This document shows positions 22,366 to 32,625 of a DNA stretch of 64,000 nt, piece after piece. A program made the position numbers and the translations under genes. Within the stretch, counting starts at the first letter, position 1. Each line of letters opens with the position of its first letter. The notes under the pieces are model-generated. The model ran no database searches. It had not been told where the DNA came from and saw only the letters and a list, made by a program, of their open reading frames with translations. The DNA is from Pseudoips prasinana (lineage: Eukaryota > Arthropoda > Insecta > Lepidoptera > Nolidae), in NCBI GenBank assembly GCA_951640165.1, contig OX621240.1:12164713-12228712 (forward strand). The letters run 5' to 3'.

Positions 22366-22412
22366 ATGAAATAATAGCTAATGCATTGATTACCAATGAA
22401 TACAAACGCTGG

Positions 22413-22652
22413 GGCTCTACCGGCTAAGTCACCGAACATCGATTTCTTAAAAAGGCGTTTAAGTAAATAAAGGTTAAAAATGACTTAATCAATCGTTAAA
22501 TCGGCTTCAACGTTGACAATCGATTCCGGACCATTTATGACGTCACATGTGCTCATGGAAGCCGATTTAACGATTGATTAAGTCATTTTTAACCTTTATT
22601 TATTTAAACGCCATTTAAGAAATCGATGTTCGGCGACTTAGCCGGTAGAGCC
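22413..22652. mobile_element. Foldback element with ~96-bp arms
   Basis: The left arm (22413-22508) runs from GGCTCTACCGGCTAAGTCAC to CAATCGTTAAATCGGCTTC. The right arm (22558-22652) is nearly its exact reverse complement, from GAAGCCGATTTAACGATTG to GTGACTTAGCC-like GCGACTTAGCCGGTAGAGCC. The spacer is about 49 bp and holds CATTTATGACGTCACATGTG. Only a few mismatches separate the arms. No clear target duplication was found; superfamily unknown. Confidence 0.8.
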
Positions 22653-23180
22653 TCTGGTGGCAACATTATCTATTAAGGGGCTAACATGCTAAATTGCTTT
22701 TTGCGTAAGTTTTTAACCAATAGTCTATGAATTTTGTTTATAAAAACTTAATTGATCTCATAACACGATTGAATGATTTTATGCGATACGTAAAAAAAAA
22801 CAGTGAACTCTAAAATAAAAATGAAAATACACGAAAAAAATATTTGAATTACCATTTTACATGTGCATTACAAGATAAGGTACGCTTTCTTTTAAGACTT
22901 GTCACCGTAATTAATATTTTCCCAGAATTAATACCTATTTTTTATGTATTATACTAGTTTGTTCTTTATTCTATATGATAAGAACGTCTACAACGACATA
23001 TAGTTTACGGAAGTAAGCTGTAGGGAGGTTTTTAGACGCAAAATTATAAGTTCATTAAAATTTCCACTAGGTGCGCTGCTAGTCTATGCACAGGGAAAAT
23101 GTAAGTTTTATATTTTAGGTAAACTACACGAACTTCGCATACACATGAGTACACTCATTAGCCTAAACGGAGTCGTGATG
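22653..23180. other. No gene seen
   Basis: AT-rich sequence without recognisable repeats. Confidence 0.4.
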
Positions 23181-23184
23181 TATA

Positions 23185-23345
23185 GATAGATAGATACACT
23201 TTATTGCACCAAATAAAAATATCACATCGTAACATGAATGTTCTTAAAACTATAAGGTACAAACGGCGGTCTTATCGCTAATGTAGCAATCTCTTCCAGA
23301 CAACCGTGGGTGAACCAAAGCACTGCAGGGAGACAAGTGGTAATT
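23185..23345 (-). mobile_element. LINE 3' tail
   Basis: TAGATAGATACACTTTATTG, GCACCAAATAAAAATATCAC, AAACGGCGGTCTTATCGCTA and CTCTTCCAGACAACCGTGGG form the 3' end of a LINE in minus orientation. The CTTTATTG block is the reversed polyadenylation side. The copy at 5170-5392 shares the first and third landmarks. Confidence 0.6.
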
Positions 23346-23458
23346 GGCAGTGCATCAACTAATGTAAATTAACATATATATGTACTTCTGTACAAATTAT
23401 TCTGGTATATACACATATAAGTTCTAATAATTAAGTATATAAACTTTTTTATATAGAA

Positions 23459-23635
23459 CTAGCTGTGCCCCGTGGGTTTACCCACGTTAAAGTTTGTACA
23501 TTATAGTCTATGAGTTAATCCAGAGTGGCATCTAATTCCGTACCACATTTTATTAAAATCGCTCCAGCCGTTAAGACGTGAGGAAGTAACAAACATACAC
23601 ACTCACAAATTTTCGCCTTTATAATATTAGTGTGA
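23459..23635 (-). mobile_element. Non-autonomous Helitron
   Basis: Minus-strand element of 177 bp. It starts TCACACTAATATTATAAAGG after A and ends ACCCACGGGGCACAGCTAG before T, with a hairpin of GTGGG/CCCAC just inside the 3' end. The interior has ACACTCACAAATTTTCGCC in plus orientation. Confidence 0.85.
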
Positions 23636-23667
23636 TTAAGAGAAAACTTTCAAAATACATTAATAAA

Positions 23668-23871
23668 TCCTACTAATATTATAAACGCGAAAGTTTGTAA
23701 GTATGGATGGATGTTTGTTACTCTTTCACGTAAAAACTACTGAATGGATTTTAATGAAACTTTACAATAATATAGCTTATACATCCGAATAATATGTGTT
23801 ATTCTGACAATTCAAAATATGACGATAAGTGAAAGTAGGAAAAATCTACCAAAACCGCTAGAGGTGCACAT
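23668..23871 (+). mobile_element. Helitron 5' part, truncated
   Basis: It starts TCCTACTAATATTATAAACG and continues with GGATGGATGTTTGTTACTCT and CTACTGAATGGATTTTAATG. It does not reach a terminal hairpin before the next element begins. Confidence 0.75.
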
Positions 23872-23976
23872 TCTACTAATATTATAAATGCGAAAGTTTG
23901 TGAGTATAGATGTATGTTTGTTACTCTTTTACGCCAAAACTACTTTAACGCGGGTGAAACCGCGGGGCACAGCTTG
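23872..23976 (+). mobile_element. Short Helitron, tandem to the previous one
   Basis: It starts TCTACTAATATTATAAATGC and ends with the hairpin CGCGGGTGAAACCGCG plus GGCACAGCTTG before T. The final tetranucleotide is CTTG instead of CTAG, a departure from CTRR. The whole element is only 105 bp, an internal deletion product. Confidence 0.75.
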
Positions 23977-24330
23977 TAAGTTAATAATTAACAAAATCGT
24001 TATTTGTACGAAAATATTAACTAAGTATAGTGTCAAAACTATAAAGAAAATGTTGCTTATCGTGAAATGCATGTTGTCAAAAATAACATAAAAGCTGCAA
24101 GCCACTGAATGCAGGTAGCAGAAGAAAGGCTATTGTGAAAATCTTTCGGGGAAGCCTTTGTCCAGGACTCTTTCTGCCTACTATATTAAATATCTACTTT
24201 TACGCCAATATTTAATGAAATAAATAGTTGCTTCATACTTTATTTGACTTTAAAATTAGTTGTATGAAGCTATTGCGCTCATGCCAATATAGCTTTAATT
24301 TATTGCAGTTAAATAACATTACTACGTGAA
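23977..24330. other. No gene; weak RTE tail
   Basis: At 24105-24185 GAATGCAGGTAGCAGAAGAA and GGGGAAGCCTTTGTCCAGGA resemble an RTE LINE terminus. The rest is AT-rich without features. Confidence 0.4.
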
Positions 24331-24334
24331 GCCA

Positions 24335-24428
24335 ATATTAGTTATCTGGTTTCTATAGTACAAGCTCTGCATATTTTGGGATCAGATGGCCGCGTGCGAA
24401 TAATGGCCCAGGATATTATATTAGTATT
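24335..24428 (+). mobile_element. SINE B tail
   Basis: GTTATCTGGTTTCTATAGTA, CAAGCTCTGCATATTTTGGG, ATCAGATGGCCGCGTGCGAA and TGGCCCAGGATATTATATTA are the distal end of SINE B in plus orientation. The head is absent, so the copy is 5'-truncated. Confidence 0.75.
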
Positions 24429-24544
24429 GTATTATTAGGAACTAGTATGTAACTACTTGATCTCATTGTAAGTGAGCCAACGATCTTTAAACCTAAACCT
24501 AACTATGTTCTTTATTCATGCACCAGCCCATGACTCAAAACTAA

Positions 24545-24720
24545 TACCATCATCATCATATCAGCCGAAAGACGTCCACAGCTGGACAAAGGCCTCCCCC
24601 AAAGATCTCCACAATTGCGACCCGCATACGATCATCTGTCCATCTTGTAGGGGGTCTGCCCACGCTGCGTCTTCCAGTTCGCGGTCGCCACTTGAAAACA
24701 CCTGAATAGAACACCTGAAA
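24545..24720 (-). pseudogene. RTE-type LINE 3' fragment
   Basis: The minus strand encodes SGDRELEDAAWADPLQDGQM and LWRSLGEAFVQLWTSFG. It is followed by the ATGATGATG terminus (CATCATCATC on the plus strand at 24548). LWRSLGEAFVQxWTSFG is the standard end of RTE-clade ORF2 in insects. The upstream part is missing. Confidence 0.85.
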
Positions 24721-25116
24721 CCTTTAGTTTTTTTTAATCTTCTTGTAATTTCAAATATATGGTATATATAATTAGCTTCAGGAATCCTCTCGTATCCTAA
24801 TAAATACCAATGTTTTGCCAATACTCAGAGCGTCCGTTCACTGAAACTGATATTTTGGTAGAATTACGCGGTCAATGCAACTTGGCGGACTGTCTATCAA
24901 TCTGATTTAATTTGAATAGCGCTGTTGAGAGGAATTCCTGAAACTATAAAATCATTTTGTATTTTGCGTAGAGAAATAGTTGATTGAAGGGTTTTGTGCC
25001 CATTGGACGTTCATAAATTGAACACTACCTACTACTCGATAAGACCCGTTAGAATTCCTATTACAAATATTGTACCCTCTGGACCTACAAAATGGAACCT
25101 TACCTATAATATAGGA
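24721..25116. other. No gene seen
   Basis: AT-rich sequence between two retroelement fragments. Confidence 0.4.
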
Positions 25117-25123
25117 TAAAAAC

Positions 25124-25727
25124 CGGCCAAGTGCGAGTCGGACTCGCCCATGAAGGGTTCCGTAGCAGCAAGTACTTCAGTTGATTAAATTAAAGAGGAA
25201 AACCGCAATTTACGCGGTTTATGATTTATGACGTATTAAAAAAAAAACTTCTTACTAGATCTCGTTCAACCAATTTTCGTTGTTAGTTCGCATAGTAATG
25301 TGCCTCATATATTTTTTTTGTTTTATCATTCTCTTATTTCAGAAGTTACGGGGGGGGGGGGACGACACCCATTGTACCACTTTGGATGTGTCTCTAACAG
25401 CAAACTATTCAGTTTAGAAAAAAAAATATATTAGAAACCTCAATATCATTTTTGAAGACCTATCCATACCCCACATGTATGGTTACAATGAAATTTTTTT
25501 TTGAGGTTCCTTTCTATGTATGAGGAACCCTCAATATTGTTGTTCTTTTTCTATTTTTGTGTAAAAATCTTAATGCGTTTCACATAATATATCTACTTAC
25601 TAAGTCTCAACAGTACAGCTCTTAAAGTTTCTGAAAAAAGTGGCTGTGACATACGGACGGACAGACAGACAGACAGACATGACGAATCTATAAGGGTTCC
25701 GTTTTTTGCCATTTGGCTACGGAACCC
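25124..25727 (+). mobile_element. Retroelement G, longest copy
   Basis: It begins GGCCAAGTGCGAGTCGGACT (at about 25125) and GAAGGGTTCCGTAGCAGCAA. It ends GACAGACATGACGAATCTAT, GGGTTCCGTTTTTTGCCATT and TGGCTACGGAACCCTAAAA. TAAAAAC lies on both sides (25117-25123 and 25728-25734), a 7-bp target duplication next to an A-rich end, consistent with retroposition. The interior contains a run of about 13 G at 25351. No coding capacity. Shorter or rearranged copies lie at 47310-47570 and 52785-53372. Confidence 0.75.
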
Positions 25728-25984
25728 TAAAAACATCCCATTGGGCCTCGCGTTCTCACACATTTGACCCGCATTTTCACGAAACGTACAATCGTGTATT
25801 ATAGACAAGACGGGTCCTTTAAAAGTGATGCACTAGTTATTTTAAAATAATATTATATTTTTAAGAAGGTCGAATCCTCTGAATGGTATCCAGTAGTTAC
25901 TTTTTACATTTGGATCTAATCTTGAAGGTCCAGTGGGTAACACACCCATTAAAGAGAACTTTATACCTATCACAATAATGTAGG
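25728..25984. other. No gene seen
   Basis: AT-rich spacer between retroelement G and the next SINE A copy. Confidence 0.4.
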
Positions 25985-26330
25985 TACTCCTGGTCGAATT
26001 TCGATCACGGCGATCAGTCTCAATGGAGACAGGCCATCTGTGCGGGACATATTATGCGCACACAGGGTCACTTTCTATTCCGTCCCTCTCAAGATCCGAT
26101 GGGATGACCTGCGATACGACCTGAAAGAGATCAGCTAAAGAACCGGCTTTAAACTAGGGTAAAACAACTCATCCGCCATTTAACAACTCCCAGGCTCTGT
26201 TCTGATACTGAGATTTATCTTTTTATATATTAATACCTAAATCACATTTTGGCCCGACCCAGGATTTGAATCCAGTAACACTTTATCTGCAGCTGAACAC
26301 GCTACCACTAGACCAACGCGGCAATATCTT
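25985..26330 (-). mobile_element. SINE A copy
   Basis: The distal end is GTCGAATTTCGATCACGGCG, the middle GATCCGATGGGATGACCTGC, and the B-box region CCCGACCCAGGATTTGAATC. The head is GCTACCACTAGACCAACGCG. Near full length but diverged, with extra bases around 26140-26180. Confidence 0.8.
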
Positions 26331-27655
26331 GTTATATAGGAAGTATCTTATGAATAGTAACAAAATCATGTTATTATGTGTGAAACTCACTGACTCTGTA
26401 TTTTTATCTCCTTTCCTCGTTCGGCCAATTTTACATTCGAAGTATTTGGTTCTATTTTTCTTCCTACTTTAGAAGTTACCAAAAGGATTGTCAAACTTGG
26501 CGGTAAGTTATGAAAGTTCTGAGAACTTGCTCTTCTAAATCTAAAAATTCGCTAAATTTTCTTTCGCTTGCGGTGTTTATCAGTAATAGCGGTGGGTTAT
26601 GTATGTAGGATTTTTTTGAACTCATGTCTTTTCAGTTTAATCGAATGTCTACCAATTTGGGATAGGTGCTCAGCCGTAAAACTACGAATAATACGCCAGG
26701 GTACGGACTCGTGGTCAAAAAGCATACACAATTTCCGAACGACTAAACATGGGTCACGCAAATAGGCCTTAAAAAATTGCTATTGCATTCCTCACTCGCA
26801 CAGTTGCTATGTGGTCGCCTACACTGTATCGCTACAGTATAAAGATGGACAGTAAGGTAACTAAGCCTAGTTGATGAAATAGTGACCTACGCTCTATTGA
26901 AGCTGTAGGGTTATAACTTTTAATGTTTTAGATACCTATTATTACTTTGTATTAAAACATATTTCTTACGGTTAAAATACGGAAGCTCCCGTATTGATGC
27001 AGCCGAGTTCAAACAGCCGTAAAGTACGCAATAAATACGTGGATTTTTAAAAATATTGCGGAGATAAACTTATACGCGACCACTCGTTATGGCGCGGCAC
27101 TCACTACTGACAGCATCGCAACTATTGTCAATGCGCATGTTTGTTTGAGTATGCCGTTTCGACCGCTTGTAGGTAGTTTCCACACTGTCTAGTCCTATAC
27201 TGAGGTATCGCGGTGTCCTTACCGCGGTATAAAGTATGGGCGTTGTCTTAAATAACAAAAAAATAAAAAAAATACATGTAATTATTTCCTATAAATAAAT
27301 TCTATTACTAATTTTAATGTTAAAGTTAAACTACCGTTTTAAACGTAGATGATTTAAAATCGTTGCCTTAATTCTGAAGCAAAACAAAGTAAAAATGAAA
27401 TATTTTTCACTACTTTCTCATGAAAGAAACATCAGGCGCTGAAAGTAAATACCGTGTTCGCATTATTTACACAGCACTCGGACCGTTTCGATTTCATAGA
27501 AAGCTGCAAGTAATAAAAAATATCAACAGACATAAAAGTCTCCAAGTTTCTATTCGATTTGCCGTGACGACATTGGCTTACTTGGAAGTTATTGAATAAC
27601 CTTCTGACTTATCAACTCTATGCAGTTTGAGAAATTGTATGTTGTTGTCCTTTCG
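26331..27655. other. No gene seen; one CpG-rich patch
   Basis: Mainly AT-rich. The patch at 27065-27250 is CpG-rich (CGACCACTCGTTATGGCGCG; ATCGCGGTGTCCTTACCGCG, an imperfect inverted repeat). It could be the end of an unrecognised DNA element. Frames of 65-68 codons at 26266 and 26568 show no domain. Confidence 0.35.
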
Positions 27656-27656
27656 A

Positions 27657-27728
27657 CTAGCCTGTTGGTATTGTCGTTGGTGATCCTGACTGCTAAGCGA
27701 GTGGTCGTGCGTTTAATCCCTACTAAAA
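27657..27728 (+). mobile_element. SINE B-type tRNA-like head
   Basis: CTAGCCTGTTGGTATTGTCG, GTTGGTGATCCTGACTGCTA and GTGGTCGTGCGTTTAATCCC correspond to the A-box/anticodon/B-box region seen at 14540 and, reversed, at 44.0 kb. No body follows; a truncated or decayed copy. Confidence 0.55.
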
Positions 27729-27833
27729 AAATAAAGGGTAATCTTTGTGCAAATTCTCTAAGGTGTAATTTCTCTATAATATGTTGTGTTTACAAATATA
27801 ATAATTTATTATTTTTTTCTGTAGCAAGCTTTT

Positions 27834-27856
27834 TAGAATAGAATAGAATAGAATAC
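27834..27856 (-). repeat. CR1 3'-terminal ATTCT repeats
   Basis: On the minus strand the element ends AATAAATGTATTCTATTCTA and further ATTCT units (about four). CR1-type LINEs use such short terminal repeats for priming. An AATAAA sits just before them. Confidence 0.9.
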
Positions 27857-28091
27857 ATTTATTTGCCAGAAACACGGTACAAGGTTGTTATGAATACATC
27901 GATCAGCATGTTTCACCGACACAGCGGCATGCAAAAGGTTACATAAGAATTACATAATATTAATAAATTAGTAAAATTTGATTTTATTTGATCAATTGAA
28001 TTATATAAATTAAACTAAGTCAACTCTTAATTAAATACATTACATACAATACAATACAATACACACAATTATTTCTAAACACTCAACTCAC

Positions 28092-31049
28092 TCAACTTCG
28101 ATATTTCAGTCTTGATACAATACCAAGACTAAAAAACTTACAGGGATTTTTGGTAAAAAATTCATTAAGTGAATAAAAACATTCCTGCAACAACCACTTA
28201 CGCAATTCGATACAAAACTTTTTACTCGGTAGGTCAGTAATCGATTTAGGCAACGCATTATATATCAACGGAGCCATGTAAACGCAACTCCGTCGAAAAA
28301 GTTCTAACTTTGGAGCAGGGATTTCTAGGGCCAAATGTGTGACTTTTCTTTTATTTTGATTGTGCCTTGATTCAAACAACGTAACGTTAGATTTTACAAA
28401 CCTAGCTACTTCATATATGTATATACACGTCACAGTTAGAAGGCCATTCGATTTAAAAACAGGCCTACAGGAATCTGACCACTGCATATTAAACATTGCA
28501 CGGATGCACTTCTTTTGAGCAACAAAGATTCTCTCTATTTCAGATGCATTTCCCCATACAACGATACCATAGCGAATTATTGAGTTGATGTATGAGTGAT
28601 ATACCGTTAAGGCAGTATTCATAGAGGTGACATCTTTTACTTTTCGCAAAGCAAATACGAACTGATTAATTTTTTTGGCAATTAATTCGATGTGCTCTTT
28701 CCATGTAAAATGCTCATCAACTGTTACCCCTAAGAATCTTGCGCTATGTACCTGGTCTACGCTAAGATTATTGTAGTCAATATTAAGGCGTACCGGTTTA
28801 CTTTTCCACGTTTTAAAGTAAAGCACATTTGTTTTTGAAATATTTATTTTTAATTTATTAATGTCTAACCATGTAATAATTTCTTTTAAAGCGTCATTAA
28901 TTTTAATGTCATAATTTAAATTATTTTCACAATTGATGATAATTGTAGTGTCATCAGCAAACAGGACACTTTTATGTTTTATTGATTGTGGAAGATCATT
29001 AATGTAGAGGAGAAACAATAACGGTCCCAAGATGCTACCTTGAGGTACACCACAATCATTTATTTTATATTGAGAATCGAAGTGTTCTACACTATTCGTC
29101 AAATTGTTAAATTTAGTGATCCTCGTAATCTGCCTCCTGTCGCTTAAATATGACTCGAACCATTTTTTGGCTGGGCCTCTAATACCATATTTCTCCATTT
29201 TGAAGAGGAGTCTTGAGTGATCAACAACGTCAAACGCCTTACTTAAGTCTAAAAATAAGACACAGGAAGGTATTTTATTGTTAATATTATTCATAATTGA
29301 TTTAACTAATGTAAATATTGCTAAGGTAGTCGATCTATTTTTCCTAAAACCATATTGTTGATCAGCTAGGATATTAAATTTATTTAGGAATTTCATAATT
29401 CGTCTATACATGACTCGTTCGAATATTTTTGAAAGTACGGGAGTCAACGCTATAGGCCGGTAGTTGTCAACATTTGATTTATCACCATTTTTAAATAGTG
29501 GTTTTACCACGGAATATTTCAGACTAGAGGGAAAACACCCTTGTTCTATAGACTGATTAATAATATAAGCTAAGGGCGAGGAAATATAATTTGATATGCC
29601 CTTCAAGAGCTCTGTTGTAATATTATCATAACCTGCTGATTTTGTGTTTTTTAAAGACATTATAATATTATAAATTTCCGAACCATTAGTAGGTTCTACG
29701 AATATACTATTTTCACATGTCATTAAATTATTTATGTCATTATTATTATTATTGTCAAATGTTGAGGAGTTATAATGAGCAATGTCAATGAAATGGTTAT
29801 TAAATTTATTAGCAATATCGGAACCGGAAGTAAGAGTCACACAATTATCCACAAGTTTACTGATAAATTCTAACTTTGTCTTGTTAGCTATGTTACGCTT
29901 TACCACATCCCAAGTAGCCTTAACTTTATTTTGTGAACAATTTATGTTTCTCTGATTACAAAGGGATTGTAGGTTATTCAAACACTTTTTTAATAATTTT
30001 GAATAGGCCTTAAAATTATTCTTATTCACAGTATTCTTTTTCAAGTAATATGTATGTCTGAGTGATCTTTTGGTATTACAACTATTCTTAATCCCTTTTG
30101 TTATCCATTTGGGTTTATTTATATTGTATTGTTTTCTGACTCTTATTAATGGGAAACACAGCTTATATAGTAGTGTCAATAGGTCATGAAACCAGTTAAA
30201 AGCCTCATTCGCATTTGATATGGTATAAATTTCACTAAAAGTTAAACAGCTTATATAATTAATAAATTTATTTACATTATCTTTATTTAGGTCGTTGATA
30301 TACATAAAATAGTAACCCAATTTTCTACTTATTTGTTGTTCAATAGTAAGAAGCTGAGCTGTATCATGATCGGATAAATGTAAATTATACGTTTCACCTA
30401 CTGCATCAGTAACATTACCAATAATATTATCAATACATGTACTAAGTCTAGTCGGTTTATTTATATAATATTGCATTCCATAATTCATGATCAATTCTTT
30501 AAATGTCATACAAATTTTATTAGATTACAATAAATCTATGTTAAAGTCGCCACAAATTAAAATTTTGAATTTTTTGTGCTGAAGTTTCAGCAATGTCTCA
30601 TTTAATTTGTCAAAAAATAGGCTTACGTCAGACGATGGCGTTCTATATATGGCAATTACTATTAATTTTAGTTGTTTAATTTCTATTCCGCATATTTCAA
30701 AATGCTTCTCTATAGCTAAGTCTCTGATCATATCTAGTTCTACACTTTCATAGCCATTTCTACACAGTATACATGTGCCGCCGCTTCGTTGATCTTGGCG
30801 TGAATAAATTGCCGCAACGTAATAATTATTTAAATTTAGATGATTTTCTTCACCTTTTTTAATAAAGTGCTCACTAAGACATACCGCGATTATATTTTTA
30901 TTCAAGTCATGCAACTCTTGTAGCGCGACTTCTAAGTCCTGTATTTTGTTCAAGACCCCAGCAATGTTCTGGTGACATACTGTAAACGAACCATTAGCCG
31001 CGAAAAAACTTTTTGGTGTTTGTTGCTTCTTTTGCGTATGAGTTTGCGA
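28092..31049 (-). pseudogene. CR1 ORF2: endonuclease plus reverse transcriptase, one nonsense codon
   Basis: Codes for the apurinic-type endonuclease and reverse transcriptase that nick the target and copy the LINE RNA there. The frame is open from 31049 (after a TAG at 31050-31052) to 28092 except for a single TAA at 30525-30527, about 175 codons in. Before the stop are the endonuclease pieces FTVCHQNIAGVLNKIQ, AVCLSEHF and ICGDFNIDLL. Directly after it, in the same frame, come YINKPTRLSTCIDNI and LHLSDHD (residues 44-49 of the 805-codon part). RT motifs follow: NYRPIALTPVLSKIFERVM (349-367), LFLDLSKAFDVVDH (418-431), GVPQGSILGPLLFLLYIND (487-505) and VLFADDT (515-521), all with catalytic residues intact. 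The stop could come from CAA to TAA. No ATG precedes the first recognisable endonuclease residues in frame, so the true start is also lost or uses another codon. Confidence 0.9.
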
Positions 31050-31194
31050 CTACTTTAGTTGCTATATTTGATGTCGTAAAATAGTACGGTATTGTCCCTT
31101 TTTTGGGCTCTTTGGCATTAACAGAATGTAACGTATCTTGGCATATGATAGATATATTTTGCTTCTTACGTTGAAAGTAATAAGGTATAGTGCC

Positions 31195-32466
31195 TTATTG
31201 TGGCTCTATGAATTGGTTAGAACTGAAATCTTTGTTAAATTTGTCAAGAATATGTTTCAGACCTATAGTACAATTCTCATTACGTTTGTGGTTGCAGTAA
31301 GAAAGGAATTTATTATTGTATTGAATTGAATTTATATGATAAACTATTTTTTGTGAGATGTCTAGACATGTATTTGTTTCAATCAATGTACAGTTTTTGT
31401 AATTCTTAGTAAGGAGCTTTAAGTTGTCGTTGAGCTTTTGTTCATTAAGTGTATTATTGTAAATTACATTAACAATAAAAACATTGCATTTTTTCAAGAA
31501 GTGTAATGCTACAGATAGTTCAGACATAAATTCAAATGGGTTTGAGTCATTACTTCCTGTTATTATTACAACATGATCATGCATAGTCAATGTTTTTGAT
31601 ACAGTACTACAGCCTGCTAATACATGTTTTGATTTCGCATTTGGTTTTATAATTGATTGGATATTATAATTTCGTAAAATAAATTTACTTTTATTTCTAA
31701 TTAATGATTGGACAACACCTCTGCCCTGGTCATCAGATAATATTAAAATTTTGCTAGTTTCTTCTTTTCTTGATTCTTGAAATTGTTTTGTTTGGTGTAT
31801 GTGCATTCCTAGGTTCTGGTCTATAGTATTACCATCCAATTTGCATCTGTCTACAGTGTTAGGAAGATCTATATCCGTTTTAGAATGGACTATCTTTGTT
31901 ATCGCACTGCTTTTAAAATAGTAATTATCTACATTAGTATTTATATCTCGGGATAAGCCGATGTCCAATTTTTTTCTGTTATCTTTATTTTTGGCCCGTA
32001 CAGGTGAACACATTTGAGAAACGGACTTAGGAGTGTGGAATTCTAAGTCCAGGTTTAATTTTCTTGCTGACAATTTGGATTTTACCACATTCGAAGACGT
32101 ATTCAACTTACTAGAGCATTTACAAATTTTTTTGGAGCTTAAATTATGGGTGAAGTTAGTACGCATTTCTTTGAGGCGCTCGCTTTTCTGAAATTCTGTC
32201 TCTAATTTTTGTTTCAGAGTCGAATTTTCTGAATTAAGAGTTTCAATTTCCGCATGAGCACTTAATAATTGCTGTCTTAAATTTTCGACTAAGTTTAATA
32301 AGTCTAAAACTTCATCGCTTTTGGCATGAGTGGATAAATCCATCATGCTCTTAACACTTCTATTTAAAGAACTGTCCAGTGATTCCATAGATCCATTTGA
32401 GTAGGATCAAATAATGCGTCGATTTCTCATGTTGACGTTATTATCACATTCCATCGTTCGATTCAT
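31195..32466 (-). pseudogene. CR1 ORF1: coiled coil plus SGNH-like domain, one nonsense codon
   Basis: ORF1 proteins of LINEs bind the element RNA and form the retrotransposition particle. From ATG 32388 the frame is 397 codons. A leucine/glutamate-rich coiled coil lies at about residues 25-75, then a basic linker with cysteines near 89-91. An SGNH/esterase-like fold spans about 212-375, with LILSDDQGRGV (block I) and VVIITGSNDS (block III). Block I has SDD instead of GDS, so the nucleophile serine is absent and enzymatic activity is doubtful. In the same frame an earlier ATG at 32466 starts MNRTMECDNNVNMRNRRII, then a TGA (32407-32409), then SYSNGS and the 397-codon frame. The original start is therefore probably 32466 and the TGA a later mutation. 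No PHD-type finger, present in some CR1 ORF1 proteins, is seen. Confidence 0.8.
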
Positions 32467-32625
32467 GGTACCAGAGTTTATATTACAATTTGTTAATCAA
32501 TTTATGTTTTGTAGTAAAGCAATTTCTATTAATTTTAAATATTCCTAAAATTCCGGAATTTATTTTATTACTGACAACACTGTGCGTATCAGATGCTCAA
32601 AGTGTTTTTAAACCGTTTCTAAGTA

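Larger units (their letters stand above)
27834..32500 (-). mobile_element. CR1-type LINE, nearly full length
   Basis: One retrotransposon on the minus strand: a 5' leader upstream of 32466, ORF1, ORF2, a ~240-bp 3' UTR, and a 3' end made of ATTCT repeats (27834-27856). Short terminal repeats instead of poly(A), plus an ORF1 with an SGNH-hydrolase-like domain, are characteristic of the CR1 group. ORF1 and ORF2 each carry exactly one in-frame nonsense codon, so this copy could not move on its own. The lack of other damage suggests a young insertion. The exact 5' end is unresolved; it lies between 32466 and the DNA transposon starting at 32626. Confidence 0.85.

Noticed and set aside
24472..24705. 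77-codon plus-strand gene
   Set aside because: It is the antisense of an RTE ORF2 terminus (LWRSLGEAFVQ on the other strand).
28092..30509. An 805-residue host gene
   Set aside because: It has complete LINE reverse transcriptase motifs and lies between an endonuclease piece, an ORF1 and CR1-type terminal repeats.
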